Shown: positions 46,560 through 59,555 of the stretch, piece by piece
Position numbering within the stretch: the stretch's first letter is position 1
Layout of the letters: each line of letters begins with the position of its first letter
NCBI GenBank assembly: GCA_019426215.1
Contig: CM033399.1
Coordinates: 37,544,729-37,608,728, forward strand
Length of the DNA: 64,000 nucleotides
Reading direction: 5' to 3'
Source of the DNA: Buddleja alternifolia
Lineage: Eukaryota > Streptophyta > Magnoliopsida > Lamiales > Scrophulariaceae
Translations under genes and position numbers: made by a program
The notes under the pieces: model-generated
Databases searched by the model: none
Told to the model about the DNA's origin: nothing
Seen by the model: the letters and a program-made list of their open reading frames with translations, nothing else

Positions 46560-47095
46560 AAATTACCATTGAAATCCAGCACTAAAGATAGATCATTAGG
46601 TTAATAAAGTAATTAAGTAATTCATTTATTTTTTTAAATACTAATAATCCCCTAAATAATGAACAAACAAAATTAATACAAATGACTTGTTAAAAATCAA
46701 CGCAACACACTCCACCATTTTCTCAAATTTCTTACATGATCAAAACGAAACAAATGAACTGTATATACAGACCATAACTTAAATAAAATAAAGTACAATA
46801 ATATAGATTAGCCAACCAAAAAGGAAGTTTCCTGTTAATAATAAAAACAAACAAATCACACCCAACCCCGAAACATTAAAAGAACAGAAATTAAATGAGC
46901 CAAATATTTAGCAAATCCACAACATTGTTTTTAATATATCATTATTAGGTCCATGTCCATGTCCGCATGAATATACAGTCAATCCATCAAACTCCTCAGT
47001 CCAGCAATGGTGTATCCACATAAGTTTTGCTCAGGAAAAGAAAATCAAATCCAAATTCATCTTAATTCATTTTAAGCTGATTGTATTGCAAACAA
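46560..47095. other. AT-rich DNA, nothing recognised
   Basis: No ORF, RNA gene or clear repeat. Confidence 0.4.
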
Positions 47096-47099
47096 ATAT

Positions 47100-47303
47100 C
47101 TTAATCCCTTGTGTTAGATCAACATTGCCAAACACCCCCCTCTTTTAGACAAAAGTATAGGGATGTTTTAAAGGTTATATTTTTATCAAATTTCTAGCTG
47201 AAAAAGGGTTTCGCGTTGGGTTTACATAAACAAAGGGGCGTTTTTGCCTATTGTTTTAACAGAGGGGGTTGTTTAGCAATTTCTGACTAACACATGGGGT
47301 AAA
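47100..47303. mobile_element. Small inverted-repeat element
   Basis: The left end (TTAATCCCTTGTGTTAG, CATTGCCAAACACCCCC) and the reversed right end (TTACCCCATGTGTTAG, ATTGCTAAACAACCCCC) match over about 45 bp. Size is about 0.2 kb. Target duplication not fixed. Confidence 0.5.
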
Positions 47304-48387
47304 AAAACTAATTAACCCCGAATTTTAATAATTTGGGTTTTTAAGTTTTTGAAAATGTTTATCTAAGTTTTATATTTTGGACCTCATGAAAATGAAATTG
47401 TTTTAATTTTCTCCCCTACTTGGTATTTTGAAGGGGCTAATTATTTGTTGAGCTTTGAGACAAGGGCTATCAAATTTTTCACAAAAACGTTTACCATTGG
47501 ATAGAAACAAGCAAAGACGGGATTATTTTTCACAAAAATCAAGTTCATCAGAAACAGATGACTAGGATCAGAAATGAATTCCCCTATTATTTTTCGATAA
47601 GTGTGACAAATTAAGATCACTTAAAGCTTAAATTCATTACTCTCATTGGATTTGCATACAAACTCATTGTTATATTAGCTGGCGGATCAATTGGTTGTAT
47701 CTGGCGTGTACGAGACTACAAGTAGGTATTCAGTACATGTTGAAATTTCAGAGATAATAGATTGCATATATACATGATATTATGATCTTTCAGAATGAAT
47801 CAAAAGTTACTTCAGTTTGGGTTTTAGAATATTGCCTTTAAGAAACATGAGCATGTAAAGTAATGTTATAATTCAAATCAACTTGGAAAATAGTTCTTAT
47901 GTGTCTTTTTACTCAAATCAGAAAATATACTCATTAGTAAAAGCTACTGTTTTAAAATACTACAAAATCGTAAAGTTCAAACACTGAAATTGCCAAATAA
48001 CTCCTCACACATTGACAGCAATTCAATTCTAGGAAATAGACACTATAAGGAATTTCCAAGAATCATCAACTACGATGGACACCATGTGTATCCCTCTATA
48101 TTGGATGATTGTAATTGTCCTAGAACTTGTACCGAAATTTCGTAAGAGCTGTGTGCATCTCTCCCACAACAAGAAACGGCATTCAATCGTTTCTTCTCCT
48201 AATAGACATCTGAAATTCTCCATATATTGATAAGATATAGGACAACCTAAGAATTAAGCTCTGTGAGTGGAGGCCTTTCATCGAAACTCACTTGAATCAA
48301 TTTTCTTGAGGGTGAAAAGGTGGTAACGATAAGTCCATCACTTGCCAACAGGTTACTTTCTGGTTCACTGTCTTCCTCAGAATTCTG
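47304..48387. other. AT-rich DNA, no gene recognised
   Basis: The 3' side may be non-coding flank carried with the coiled-coil fragment that follows. Confidence 0.4.
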
Positions 48388-48990
48388 CTACATTTTTGTC
48401 AGTATACTCGTCAATTCAACATAGTCTCTGCAGAAAACTCTGATTTGTTCGCATATACCCTCAAACTGTGCAATCAACTTCTCCCTATCAACTGATGCTT
48501 TACTAAGGTTTTGAAGAAAAACGTCTTTATTAGACTCAAGCTTCTCAAGCAGATCCTTAAAGCACTTTCTTTCATCCCCAAATTGACTTTGCATCTCTTC
48601 CATCTCCAATTTTGTTTCCTTGCAATGAAGTTTCAATATCTTGTTTTGTTTGAACAACTGTTTTTTCTTGAAACTCAACTTCCTTGCTTAATGCATTCAC
48701 TTCTTTCTCCAATTTAGCGATTATTTGGTTTTTCTCTTCTATCTCCAAGTTTTTCTAACCCTCGGCTCTCTTTAAGACTGCATCAAGTGTAATCTCTTTT
48801 TCTGCTAAAGATATCACAGCACTTCTGAGGTTCTGATCCAATGATTCAATCTGTTTCTGAAGTTATTGTATTTTCAGGTCTTTCTCTTTTATATTGGACG
48901 AAAAGTTCTCGTTTTCCTGCTAAAGATATCACAACATTTCTGAGGTTCTGATTCAATGATTCCTTGCTTAATGCATTCACTTCTTTTTGT
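48388..48990 (-). pseudogene. Coiled-coil protein gene fragment
   Basis: The minus strand reads heptad-rich sequence: LEIEEKNQIIAKLEKEVNAL, then QLFKQNKILKLHCKETKLEM and QFEGICEQIRVFCRDYVEL, ending in LTSILTKM and a stop at 48388. Frame changes and a TAA-type break at about 48755 show it is damaged. A part (TGCTAAAGATATCACA...TGAGGTTCTGATTCAATGATT) is present twice (about 48805 and 48918). It resembles the C-terminal part of long plant coiled-coil proteins; the parent gene is not identified. It lies antisense, 1.4 kb upstream of the Helitron RepHel gene. Confidence 0.6.
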
Positions 48991-50354
48991 AAAAGTGTAT
49001 TTCGGTCGTTTTACAGCAATCCTTATGGCCCTAGACTCTGGTTATAAATAGATTGGACATATATGTGGTAATTTGTTTCTCATGATAAAATAAAAATCTC
49101 TACTGCGTTTGTGAACATAGGCATTAGTTGCCGAACCAACAATTTGTTATCTCACTTGATTTGTTTCCTAACACACTTTGTTAGACTAACTTCCGTGGAT
49201 GAGCTATTCTAGCTAAGGTTTTTACTAAACTTGATTTAAAACCTCCGTTTAGTCTATAGATTTTAGTCAGGAAAAGATTTCCTTACTTGAAATGAATTGT
49301 ACTTTATGTTTTATTCTTTTGATCATTTTTATTTTCTTTCATCCTTTCTTCGCCAAAATACGGAGAGGTCCAAACATGGCATAAATCTATTAGTGCCCTC
49401 CCACTCCTGTCCATGTTGACTTTTATAAGTTGAACAATATCTAATTCTATTTCTCTTTGAACAATTTTATACTGACATTTCTAATGGAAAGAAGTTATTT
49501 TCTTACCTTACTAATTCAGATATTCTTATTTTATTTGAATCTTTTTTACAAGAAATTAGGCAGCATCATGGTGAACTTTCTTGATTGAGCATAGACAAAA
49601 TTTCCAAATCAAACTTCAAGTTTTAGATATAACCTTTTACTCTGTATTAAATTACTAGAATAGTGATTAAGTTTGATATGAATATGATTTAGTTGGTGAT
49701 AGTATTTGAGTAGCCTTTTGAATCCGTAACTAAAATATCCTCTTTATTTTTTTTATCTTTTCTTTATTAATCATTTTAGGATGAGTTCTGCTGCTGAAAT
49801 TCATTGCATTTTAAAACATCTTGTCAATTAGTACTTTGTTTTCATCAACTTTATTGAGCTTAGTGATTCTTCGGTGAATATAATAGTACAAATGGTGTTG
49901 TTTTGGAGATCTGAGGAGTAATCAATTTTAATGGTTCTTCTGTTTCTTTCGTATTTCGTGAACCAAGACGAAGACCAGGAAGTTTTACAACTACTTGTGG
50001 AATAAGAAAATGATGAAGTTACGTTCTCATAGTAAATTTAGGAACCCCTTTTTTTTAAAATTTAAAATTTATTGTCTTTAATAATTTGGAACCTTCCAAC
50101 CGTCCTAATCGTAATTTTCCCATCTATCTTTAAAGAGTTGGCTTTTCAATTTTCTATGCTTGATCACTGAGTTATAATTTTGCACCGGTTCTTGTGAATT
50201 ACCTTTATACCCGTTGACCAAATATGCATTATCGACTTGTGTATATTATTAGCATGAACATTTCTGACTTTGTTAGTAAAGACATTATGGTTTTGTTTTG
50301 CTATTTTCTTTCATACGTGCCGTTTGAATATCTTATAAATTTAAGTTGTACAGT
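48991..50354 (+). other. Upstream region of RepHel, with direct repeat copy 2
   Basis: 49666-49945 is copy 2 of the direct repeat also at 45325-45610. The rest is AT-rich. The RepHel promoter should be here; no TATA box was fixed. Confidence 0.4.
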
Positions 50355-53300
50355 ATGAATCTTAATGAGAAAAATAAGTTGCGTCGTCTGAAATTAGCGC
50401 AAAAAAACCCTGAGCAACGACGCGAAGAGTTATTGTACCGTAGGGCTGTTTATGCGAAAAAAAATTCTCAGGAACGACAAGAAGAGTTATCGCGTCGTCG
50501 GTCATCTTACGCAAAAAAGAAAATAGGTGTGCTTCGAGATGAAAATGATTTTGCTCCGTCTCATGACCCCTCTGGAAATGCTGGCCAATCATCACCTGAT
50601 GGAGTTCCTCATGATATAACAATGAATCAATTGCGTTTAAAGGAATTGAATAATAAAGATGGTAGTTCATCTCATTCTGGCCAGCTAAATATTAATGTAT
50701 TGGCTACTTCAAGTGATTATCAAGGTGTGGTTTATATGTTATGTATTTCTTAATACACTACCCACAAATATTGTTTTGTAAGTTGTTGATATTTCAGGTA
50801 CATTGGTCAGTGGACGTAGGAAGAGATTAGTTGGGAGAATAATTGACAACCTACCCAATGAACCTTGGTCACTTCCTTCTGTTGATCCATGTATATACTG
50901 TTTGGCGGCTCGCTTTCATCATGAAGTCCCTGGATTTTGTTGCGGTGAGGGGCAGGTTTTGTTAGCCCCTCGCGAATTAGTTCCTGAACTGGGTAGCCTT
51001 TTAACTGGTGAGACGGAGTCATCAAAGGAGTTTAGGCAACATATAAGATCTTATAACAATCATCTTGCCTTTACTTCTATTGGAATGAAATCGGATAAGA
51101 AGTATTGTTGGTCGAATAAGGGTGTTTATACTTTGGTAGTGCAAGGCATGATTTTGCATTACGTGAACAGTTTGAAAGAAGATCCAACCGTCGGTTCTAA
51201 TTTGAATCTGTATTTCCACGAAACCGATGGATTAATTGGGTCAAATGGAAAACGGGGTGCTAAATTGGATCCTAAATTAGTTATTTTTCTCATGGATGTG
51301 CTTAAACTGAATCCATATGCACGTTTTTTTAAAAGTCTACGTAGCTTTAATCATTTGGCCGATTACACAATTGTACTATGTAATACGCCTGATCTTGATC
51401 AAAGGACCTTTAATTTACCTACGGTTTCACAAGTTGGTGCTATTTGGAATGAGCCTGACTCTTCTGAACATTCCATTACACGTGACATAAAGGTCTATGT
51501 AAATGAGGACATTAGTCATAGGGTGCATTATTTTTATGGGTGTTACGACCCTCTACAGTATCCATTGCTTTTCCCGAGAGGGGAGCCTGGTTGGCATGCA
51601 CGTATTCCAAAAAATAAGAAGCACAATCGTAGTGGGGTGGATATTCCATCTCGATTCCAAGCAAGTGATTCAAATGTACTGATCTCTCCGGCTCTCGTTG
51701 ATTCGGCAGAGACCCTACTTCGGAACGAATCTGAGAGTATGTTACTATGTTTATGTACTTTGTTCACTAATACATTCTTGCTTTTTTATATATATTCTTT
51801 ATTTCTCAACGTTTTTTCGAGTATTTTAATTTTTTTAAGTTAGTTCACTTTCTTGGCTTTATATACTTAATTTTTTTTTCAGTATTGGAGGAGCATGGCA
51901 GGCGTGGTAACGGCGTATCATTGCGACAATATTATTGTTATTTATTCCAAATTCGCCCAAATGATAAGTCTTATTTACTCAACTTTGGGAGACTTCTCCA
52001 ACAATACGTAATTGATATGTATATAAAATTGGAAACTTCACGATTGGATTATTATAGGTCGGATCAGCGGCAACAGGATTTGCGTATTGATACGTATCAA
52101 GGCGTTATGGATAGTTTGTCAATAGATGGGCAAAATAATCCTAACGCAATTGGTCGAAGGTTTGTTCTGCCCTCTTCTTTTATTGGAGGCCCAAGAGATA
52201 TGCGCAAGCGTTATGTAAACGCCATGGCTTTGGTACAAAAATATGGTAAGCCAGATATTTTTCTTACGATGACGTGTAATCCAGCCTGGACCGAGATTAC
52301 TGGTTTGTTGCTAAAGACCGAGCGTCCTGAGGACCGTCCAGATCTTGTTGCAAGGGTTTTTAAGTCTAAACTCGAGGAGTTGAAGAATGATATTGTTCGA
52401 AAAAAAATTTTTGGTGACGTAGCTGCGTACGTATATGTTGTTGAGTTTCAAAAGCGCGGTTTGCCTCATGTGCACTGGCTTGTTATTTTGAAGCACTCGC
52501 ACAAAATCACGTCGCCTGATGTGTATGATAGCATTATATCCGCCGAGTTGCCTCAATCTGGTGAACATCCTTTTTTACGATCCTACGTCATAAAACATAT
52601 GTTGCATGGGCCGTGTGGTACTTTAAATCCCTCAAATGTTTGCATGCATGATGGAAAATGTAAAAATCACTATCCAAAACCATTTTCAAATGTGACCCAC
52701 CTCGGTGTCAATTCCTATCCAAATTATAGAAGGAGAGACAATGGAGATTCAGTCTCTGTTCGCCACGCACTCCTTGACAATAGATGGGTAGTTCCATATA
52801 ATCCATACCTATTGGCAAAATACAATTGTCATATTAATGTCGAGGTATGCTCTGATATAAAACTCGTCAAATATTTATACAAGTATATATATAAGGGTCA
52901 TGACAGAGTTGCTTACCATATTGTTGAAGCTAATTCTGCACATGATCATGATGAAATAAGTCATTACCAGAGTGGCAGATGGGTTGCTGCTCCAGAAGCA
53001 TTTTGGAGGATTTACGGATTTTCCTTGAGTGAGATGCACCCACCAGTCATCGTACTGCAGGTTCATCTTGAAAATCATCATATTATTCGATTTGGACGTC
53101 GACAAACCCTAGAGGCGGTGATGGCTAACCCTGCTTTTCAAAGGACAATGCTGATAGAATTTTTCAAAACAAATGCGATTGATGCAAAGGCTAGGGAGTT
53201 GAACTTGTTATATAAGGAATTTCCTGAGCATTACGTATGGAATTATAATTCTCGGACCTGGAAATTGCGTTCCAGGAGAGAGGTTGTTGGCAGACTCGTA

Positions 53301-55220
53301 ACTGTTCATCCATGTGAAGGCGAGCGCTTTTACAAGAGACTTTTGCTTAATAATATAAGAGCTCCTCCTTCTAGCAAATATCTTCGGACAGTCAATGGTC
53401 GCGAATATCCAACTTTTCGTGAGGCTGCTTTTCAACTAGGGTTGTTGGATAGTGACTCTTATATATCCGATTGTCTTGAAGAGGCATCTCTACATGAGAT
53501 GCCGTATAGTATGCAACGTCTTTTTGCTACTATTCTCGTCTTTTGCTCTCCAACTAACCCGCGTTCTCTTTGGAATACCTTTGAACCGCATCTTTCACTA
53601 AACTTTCGTGACCAAACTTCACTTGATCAATCTGCTGCTCGAAGAAAGACTTTGGAGTCCATTCACTTTATTTTGCAATCAATGGGAAGGAGTCTTGGTG
53701 AGTTTTCGTTGACTTCTGAGCCGGTTAGACTAACTGAGGAGCAGAAATTCTCCCGTGAATATGATCTTGAAAGGTCAATTTTGGTGTCCCCAGCTGATTT
53801 GCTGGCGGAAGGAATGTTGAACTCTTGTCAGAAAGTTGCGTTTGACGCTGTTGTCGGGGCTTTAGACAACAACTGTGGTGGAGCATTCTTTGTTGATGGT
53901 CCAGGCGGTTCTGGGAAGACTTTCTTGTATAGAGCTTTGCTTGCTTATGTGCGATCTCGGGGACATATAGCTTTGTCAGTCGCCACATCGGGCGTAGCTG
54001 CGTCCTTGTTGCCAGGCGGGAGAACTGCTCATTCAAGGTTTAAATTTCCTCTAGAAATCGATGAAAGTACTGATTCAAAAGTTAGCAAACAAAGTAGTCT
54101 TTCTCGTTTAATTAAATCATCTAAGTTGATTGTTTGGGATGAGGCTTCTATGGCTAACAAATGTGTTATTGAATCTTTAGATAAGTTACTTCGAGATGTT
54201 TGTGATTCATCTGTTGTGTTTGGTGGTAAAGTTGTCTTATTTGGAGGTGATTTTAGACAAACCCTTCCAATAATTGTCGGAGGATCTCGTGATGATATGG
54301 TAAAGGCGAGTATTGTGAGTTCTACGTTATGGCCATCCATTCGCAAACTTAATTTAAGCGTGAACATGCGTGCTCGTGATGATCCATCTTTTATTGATTT
54401 TTTATTGCGCATTGGAAATGGGACACATCCTTATGTGGTTGATGATGTTATTCAGCTGCCAAGTCATTTGTGCATTCCCTTTCTTAATCCCGAAGATTCT
54501 TTGCGGATCCTAATCGACTATGTGTTTCCGTCTTTTGATTCGTACTTGGATGATCCTTTTTCTGTTGTCAAGCGAGCCATATTAACGCCTAAGAATGATA
54601 CCGTCTCTGATATTAACATGCAACTCATAAATAATTTTCCCGGTGATCCCGTTGAGTATTTGAGTTTTGATAAGACTGATGATCCAAGTCAGCAAAGTGA
54701 TAACGAGGACTATCTAAATTCTGTTTGTGTCGCTGGTCTCCCGCCTCATAAGCTTGTCCTGAAAATGAATTGCCCGGTTATGTTACTAAGAAATTTGGAC
54801 CCGGCTGAAGGTTTGTGCAATGGAACAAGGCTTATCATTCGCCATCTCGGCCCACGTTTAATAGCAGCAGAGATAGCTATTGGGGATTACAAAGGTCGGC
54901 ATGTTTTTATTCCTAAGATACCTCTTCAAGCATCAGATCGCTTAAGATGTCCAATACCTTTCAAGAGGCATCAATTTCCTTTACGTTTGTGTTTTGCTAT
55001 GACTATAAACAAAGCCCAGGGTCAGACTTTGAATTTTGTGGGTGTTTATTTGCAAGAACCTGTCTTTTCGCATGGGCAGCTGTATGTTGCACTATCAAGG
55101 GCACGATCGTCGTTGGATGTGAAAGTTCTTATATGTCCGACTGTAAATGCTGAATCTGTTTCTGTGTGTAGAACTAAAAATGTTGTTTATCCTGAAATAT
55201 TTCAATTTGCATCGGCCTAG
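50355..55220 (+). CDS. Helitron RepHel: HUH endonuclease and PIF1-type helicase
   Basis: Nicks, unwinds and joins DNA during rolling-circle transposition. Exons 50355-50724, 50798-51736 and 51883-55220 join in frame to give 1548 aa with no stop. The N-terminus is basic (NPEQRREELLYRR, QERQEELSRRRSSYAKKK). The Rep part has the three motifs: FLTMTCNPAW (about 562), the metal-binding GLPHVHWLV (about 632) and the two-tyrosine KYLYKYIYKG (about 766). The SF1 helicase part has Walker A GPGGSGKT (about 1109), Walker B LIVWDEAS (about 1189), GGDFRQTLP, and near the end MTINKAQGQT and YVALSRARS. The ATG at 50355 is the first in frame. Both introns (73 and 146 bp) have GT-AG ends. Everything needed for activity appears present. 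Confidence 0.95.
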
Positions 55221-55348
55221 ACTTGATAGGGTGTAACTTGTTTACGTGGTTTGTTATATGTTGTTTTTGTTGTGGATTTTTAGCTGCTTGTAATAAAAAA
55301 CCACCTTTTTGCATTTAATCGTCCAATTCGATTTTCTTTTATGTATAG

Positions 55349-58300
55349 ATGCAAACTAATCTGGTTTTTATTGGAGACGTTACTCCGTCAACTCACACTT
55401 GGAGTGTGAAGGTTCGAGTTGACGAAAAGATGCCACCTCGTCAAGGAGTTAAAAGTCCTCCTATCAAATATCAGAGGATGATATTGGTCGATGAAAAGGT
55501 TAGCTTATGGTCTATTTGGAGTAGAATGCTTTTGTGCTTGTTTCTAAATATTTATTTAATTTCATATTAGGGGACAAGGGTCGTAGCTACTTTGTATGAA
55601 AGAGACATAGAGTCTTTGAGAAATACCCTCCTACCAAACAACACTTATATTATATCAAAAGCGAGGGTTTCTATGGTCAAAGAGGAGTATAAAATAGTTG
55701 ATCATCCTTACCAGTGGATTATTAACTCCAAAACTGCAATGCTTCGCGTGGATGAGGATGCAATTGTCAGTTCTCCCATATCACATTCCTTTACCCAATT
55801 ATCACAGTTATCCGGACTCCTTGGCAGTAAAACTTTAATAGGTGGTGTTTTTCTTCCTGATTTATTATTGGAAATATGTGGTGGCAATTTGTTGCTAAAT
55901 GTTATGTTGTCTGTGTTGTGATGTTATTATTATTTTAATTGCATGTGTATTTGTCTTGCAGATGTACTTGTTATTGTTTTTGATAAATTGCCCCAACGAT
56001 CTATTCTGTCTCAAGGAAGGTCACTTTTGGTTCAGGATTTTGGAATAATCGATTCTTGGTATTTAGTTTCTTATTTGTTTATATGCAATGGTTTGTCACC
56101 TGGTTTCTGTTGCACTTATTTTCACTTGACTCCTTGTAGTATGAAGCCTTGCGTACTTACATTGTGGAGCAATTTAGCAAGTGAATTTGGGACGAAGATC
56201 GTGGTTGATTCCTATAACATGCCTGTTGTTAAGTTTAGTCGATTTATGGTCAACACATATTATGGTATGTCTTAAAGTAACTCTGTATAGTTATTGTTTC
56301 AATTTACTTTGCTCGTTTAGTTTGTCAATTATTTACAATCTTAGGTATTTCGTTGGGCTCGACTTCCACATCTGGTGTATTCATTGATCCTCCCATTCCT
56401 GACACTCTGAAACTAAATGCGTGGTAACCTTTTACTATCAATTTTAGTATGGTACTGACTTGGCACAATTAATATTCGCCTCACTCATGCTTTACTTGGA
56501 CAGGAAGAGCAAGAATGCTATCACTTTAAGGTCAATTTCTAAATCAAAAGATTATATGGCAAATGCTAACACTGTTGTCGCTACTGATTCTCTACAAATG
56601 ATGGATATAAACGGCGCCATAGATGCACCGAAGGTAGCTACGCTGTTTGATTATGTTTTCCTTACATTATACGGGTGTTGGCCTATGTTTGTTTTTAACA
56701 AATCTTCCGTATGACGTTCTGTATCCATTGAAGTATGGGAAGTTGAAGGTTAAGGCAAAGGCCAAAATTGCTGATTTTGGTCAGCGTTGCTTTTACATGG
56801 CATGCGATAGATGTCCTTCTTCTACAAAAGCCGAGTTGGACTGGGAATTTGAATGCGCCCATTGTCAGCAAACCCGAGTGGCAATTCCAAGGTACGGCTT
56901 CCTGATTTTTTTGGTTTATTTTTTATTTAGTTTTGTTCATCTCTATTCATATGTTGCGCACATATAGAGCAAAGGTGACAATAGTCCTCTACGACACGAC
57001 CGCCGAGATTGATGCCTTTGCATTTGACTTGGTTGCTGAGAAAATTCTAAAGAAAACTGCAATGGTTTGTATGACTAACTATTCTCAGGTAATTTTCGGT
57101 TATTTAGTTTTGGTACATCACCTTTTTTTTTAGTGAGATGGATAACGACCACTGGTGTTTAGGGTACAAACCAATTCTTGAATGATGTTGACGACTCCCT
57201 AAAAGACCAGCCCCATGTATTTGTGATTAGGAAGAAACTTATGACAAGAAATGGTACTGATCACGATCAATATGTAATACTTGATGTTTTGCTTGAGAAT
57301 GACGATACCTTGGATGAGGGTATCGCCGACTTAGCTCATGAATCGGCGTCTAAAGGCAAGGTTACCGTCAGTTCCATGCAATTGATCGATGAAGGTATAA
57401 AATTTAAAGAAATGCCAAATTTGTGCTGTAAGCGGATTGTGATACTTAATTGTTGGTTTAATTCAATTCAGATGATTGGGCTACTGACGTTAGAGTCCAT
57501 ATTGAGGAGCCTAGCAAATTATCAAAAGTAAACCCTACTCACGTGTCATCTACCAAGACTAAAGGTAAAAAAACAAAATCACATGGGTCCAATCTTCAAG
57601 TTTTAAATGATTCATCTATTATTTTTTTATTTGAAAAGGTAAATCTCTGGCCCGTTTACGTGAAAATTCAATCAGCCAAAGCATTGAAAATGACTCGGTG
57701 CACCTGATTGATGAAGGTATAAGATTTGTTGAATTGATTAAATTTATCAACTTTGTTGTTGTTGTTATCTGTTGTTTTGTATTTACTAAAATGATTATGT
57801 TTATGACGTGGCAGCCCCTGTTGAGATACCTCGCAAATCATCCAAAGTAAACTATACTCGCAAATTATCTAAAGTAAACTCCGCTTCTGTATCTTCTAGC
57901 AAGACCAAAGGTAATAAATCTTTCATATAGGTTCTATATTTAAGTTTTTACTAATTTATTTTTGATTTGAAAAGGTAAATCCATTGCTTGTCGTCGTGAA
58001 AATTCAGCCTATCAAAGCATTGACGATGATTCGTTTACCTTGATTGGTGGAGGTATAAATTTTTTTGGCATCTTTAAATTTATTGTATTTCGTGATTTGT
58101 TGAGATAGTCACAAACTCATCTAAGGCTTTTTTCATCCTATGGGAGCATAAGTAATAATTAAGTTTCGAAATGGGGATAAATGCTTTCTGGTCAGTTTTT
58201 GAAGTGAAAAAGAAACCACGACTATCATTTGTACAATGGCATAAGCAAGTTGTTGTAAAGAAGAAAGGTATATTCCCAGTCAAATTTGGGATCAAGTTCA

Positions 58301-59555
58301 ACTAGGTTTGAAGATATGTCTCGTAATTTGTAAATGATGAAATATATATATACTAACTAATGAATTTTTTTTTTTAAAAAAAAACTGTATTAAATGATGA
58401 CATACATTGGTCCAATTGAACTTGATCCATCTCATTTCCATCTCATTGATTACATTTTAAAAAAATGTTGATATAGATATAGGCTAGCTAATGACAAAAT
58501 ACCATGCATCGATGATTTATGTGAATTCAATTAAGTATTTGAGTCATCATTACTTATTAATAGCAAAAGAAAAAAAAGTTCAAAAAGATTAATAAAAACA
58601 AACAAAATCTAAATTAATGGTAACTCAATGTTCCCAAAAAATGTAATATTATATCGAGAAAACAGCTAATGTAAACAACAATATTATCGTCTATAATGAT
58701 TGTAAAATTAACTCAATGTGAGTTGCAAGGGATTTGAAATGGGTACAATGTTTAAGTTTAGAATGGTTCATTTATTATATTTTGATTAAAAAAGTTAAAT
58801 CTCTTGTCCCTCTTCGTGAAATTTTAATCAACCAAAGCACTGACAATGATTCGGAGTCCCTGATCAACGAACGTATGAGATTTGTTGAATTGATTAAATT
58901 TATTACCTTTGTTGTTGTTACTGTTATTATCTGTTGACTTGTATTAACTAAATTGATTATGTTAATGACGTAGCAGCCCTTACTGAGATACCTCTCAAAA
59001 CATACAAAGTAAACTCTGCTCGCAAATTATCTAAAGTAAACTCTGCTCCTGTATCTTCCAGCAAGGCCAAAGGTAATAAAACTTTCATATAGGTTTTATA
59101 TTTAAGTTTTTATTAATTTATTTTCTATATTTTGATTTGAAAAGGAAACTCCATTGCTTGACGTCCTGAAAATTGGGCCTACCAAAGCATTGACGATGAT
59201 TCGATGCCATTGATTGATGCAGTTATAAAATTTAATGATATTTAAATTTGTTAACTTTGTTGTTGTGATTATTTGTTGATTTTGGAGGTGTCATATGATA
59301 TTTCAGGCTCTGTTGAGATAGTAACCAAATCATGTAAGACCAAATTTGTTGATGATGATGCGGAAGATTATCCCCGTAGATCATCCAGAAAAGTGAAGAG
59401 AAGGTTATTTTATGGAGGTATTCACAATTTTCTTGCCTGTGCAATATTTTCATTTTTTATATTTAGTGACTTATCGCACAATTTAAATATTCGCAGATGA
59501 ATCCGGAGAAGATGATCAGCCAATTATAAATTGTATCAAACGCAAGCGAGATTAA
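55349..59555 (+). CDS. RPA1-like single-strand DNA-binding protein of the Helitron
   Basis: Plant Helitrons often carry an RPA70-like gene, thought to coat single strands during transfer. Exons that join in frame: 55349-55498, 55571-55841, 55962-56058, 56140-56264, 56345-56423 and 56504-56633, then further exons near 56735-56891, 56969-57088, 57163-57395 and beyond. They give OB-fold wording (TYIISKARVSMVK, RSLLVQDFG, LTLWSNLASEFG, IADFGQRCFYMACDRCPSST) and a zinc pattern C-x2-C...C-x2-C (CDRC, CAHC) as in the last DNA-binding domain of RPA70. The tail is unusual: repeated small exons (KSLARLREN...QSIENDS; KSIACRREN...QSIDDDS; SSKTKG), then RRSSRKVKRRL and a final exon from about 59498 ending KRKRD and TAA at 59553-59555. 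The acceptor near 56735 and the tail splicing are uncertain. Confidence 0.8.
57540..59220 (+). repeat. Duplicated exon-intron unit in the RPA-like tail
   Basis: A unit made of a small exon (KSxxxxREN, QSIDDDS), an intron, and a second small exon (EIPRKSSKVN, SSSKTKG) is present at about 57640-57912, again in part at about 57975-58055, and in worn form at 58795-59220. In the last copy the codon after GCT is TGA (59160 region), where the earlier copy has TGT. 58060-58700 is AT-rich filler. Confidence 0.65.

Larger units (their letters stand above)
50355..59555 (+). mobile_element. Coding core of an autonomous Helitron (ends not located)
   Basis: A Rep/helicase gene and an RPA1-like gene on the same strand, 129 bp apart, are the standard pair of plant autonomous Helitrons. 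The coordinates cover only the two genes. The true element should begin with 5' TC and end with a short hairpin and CTRR, inserted between A and T. I looked in 43.7-50.3 kb and 59.5-62.4 kb and could not identify these ends with confidence. Confidence 0.85.
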
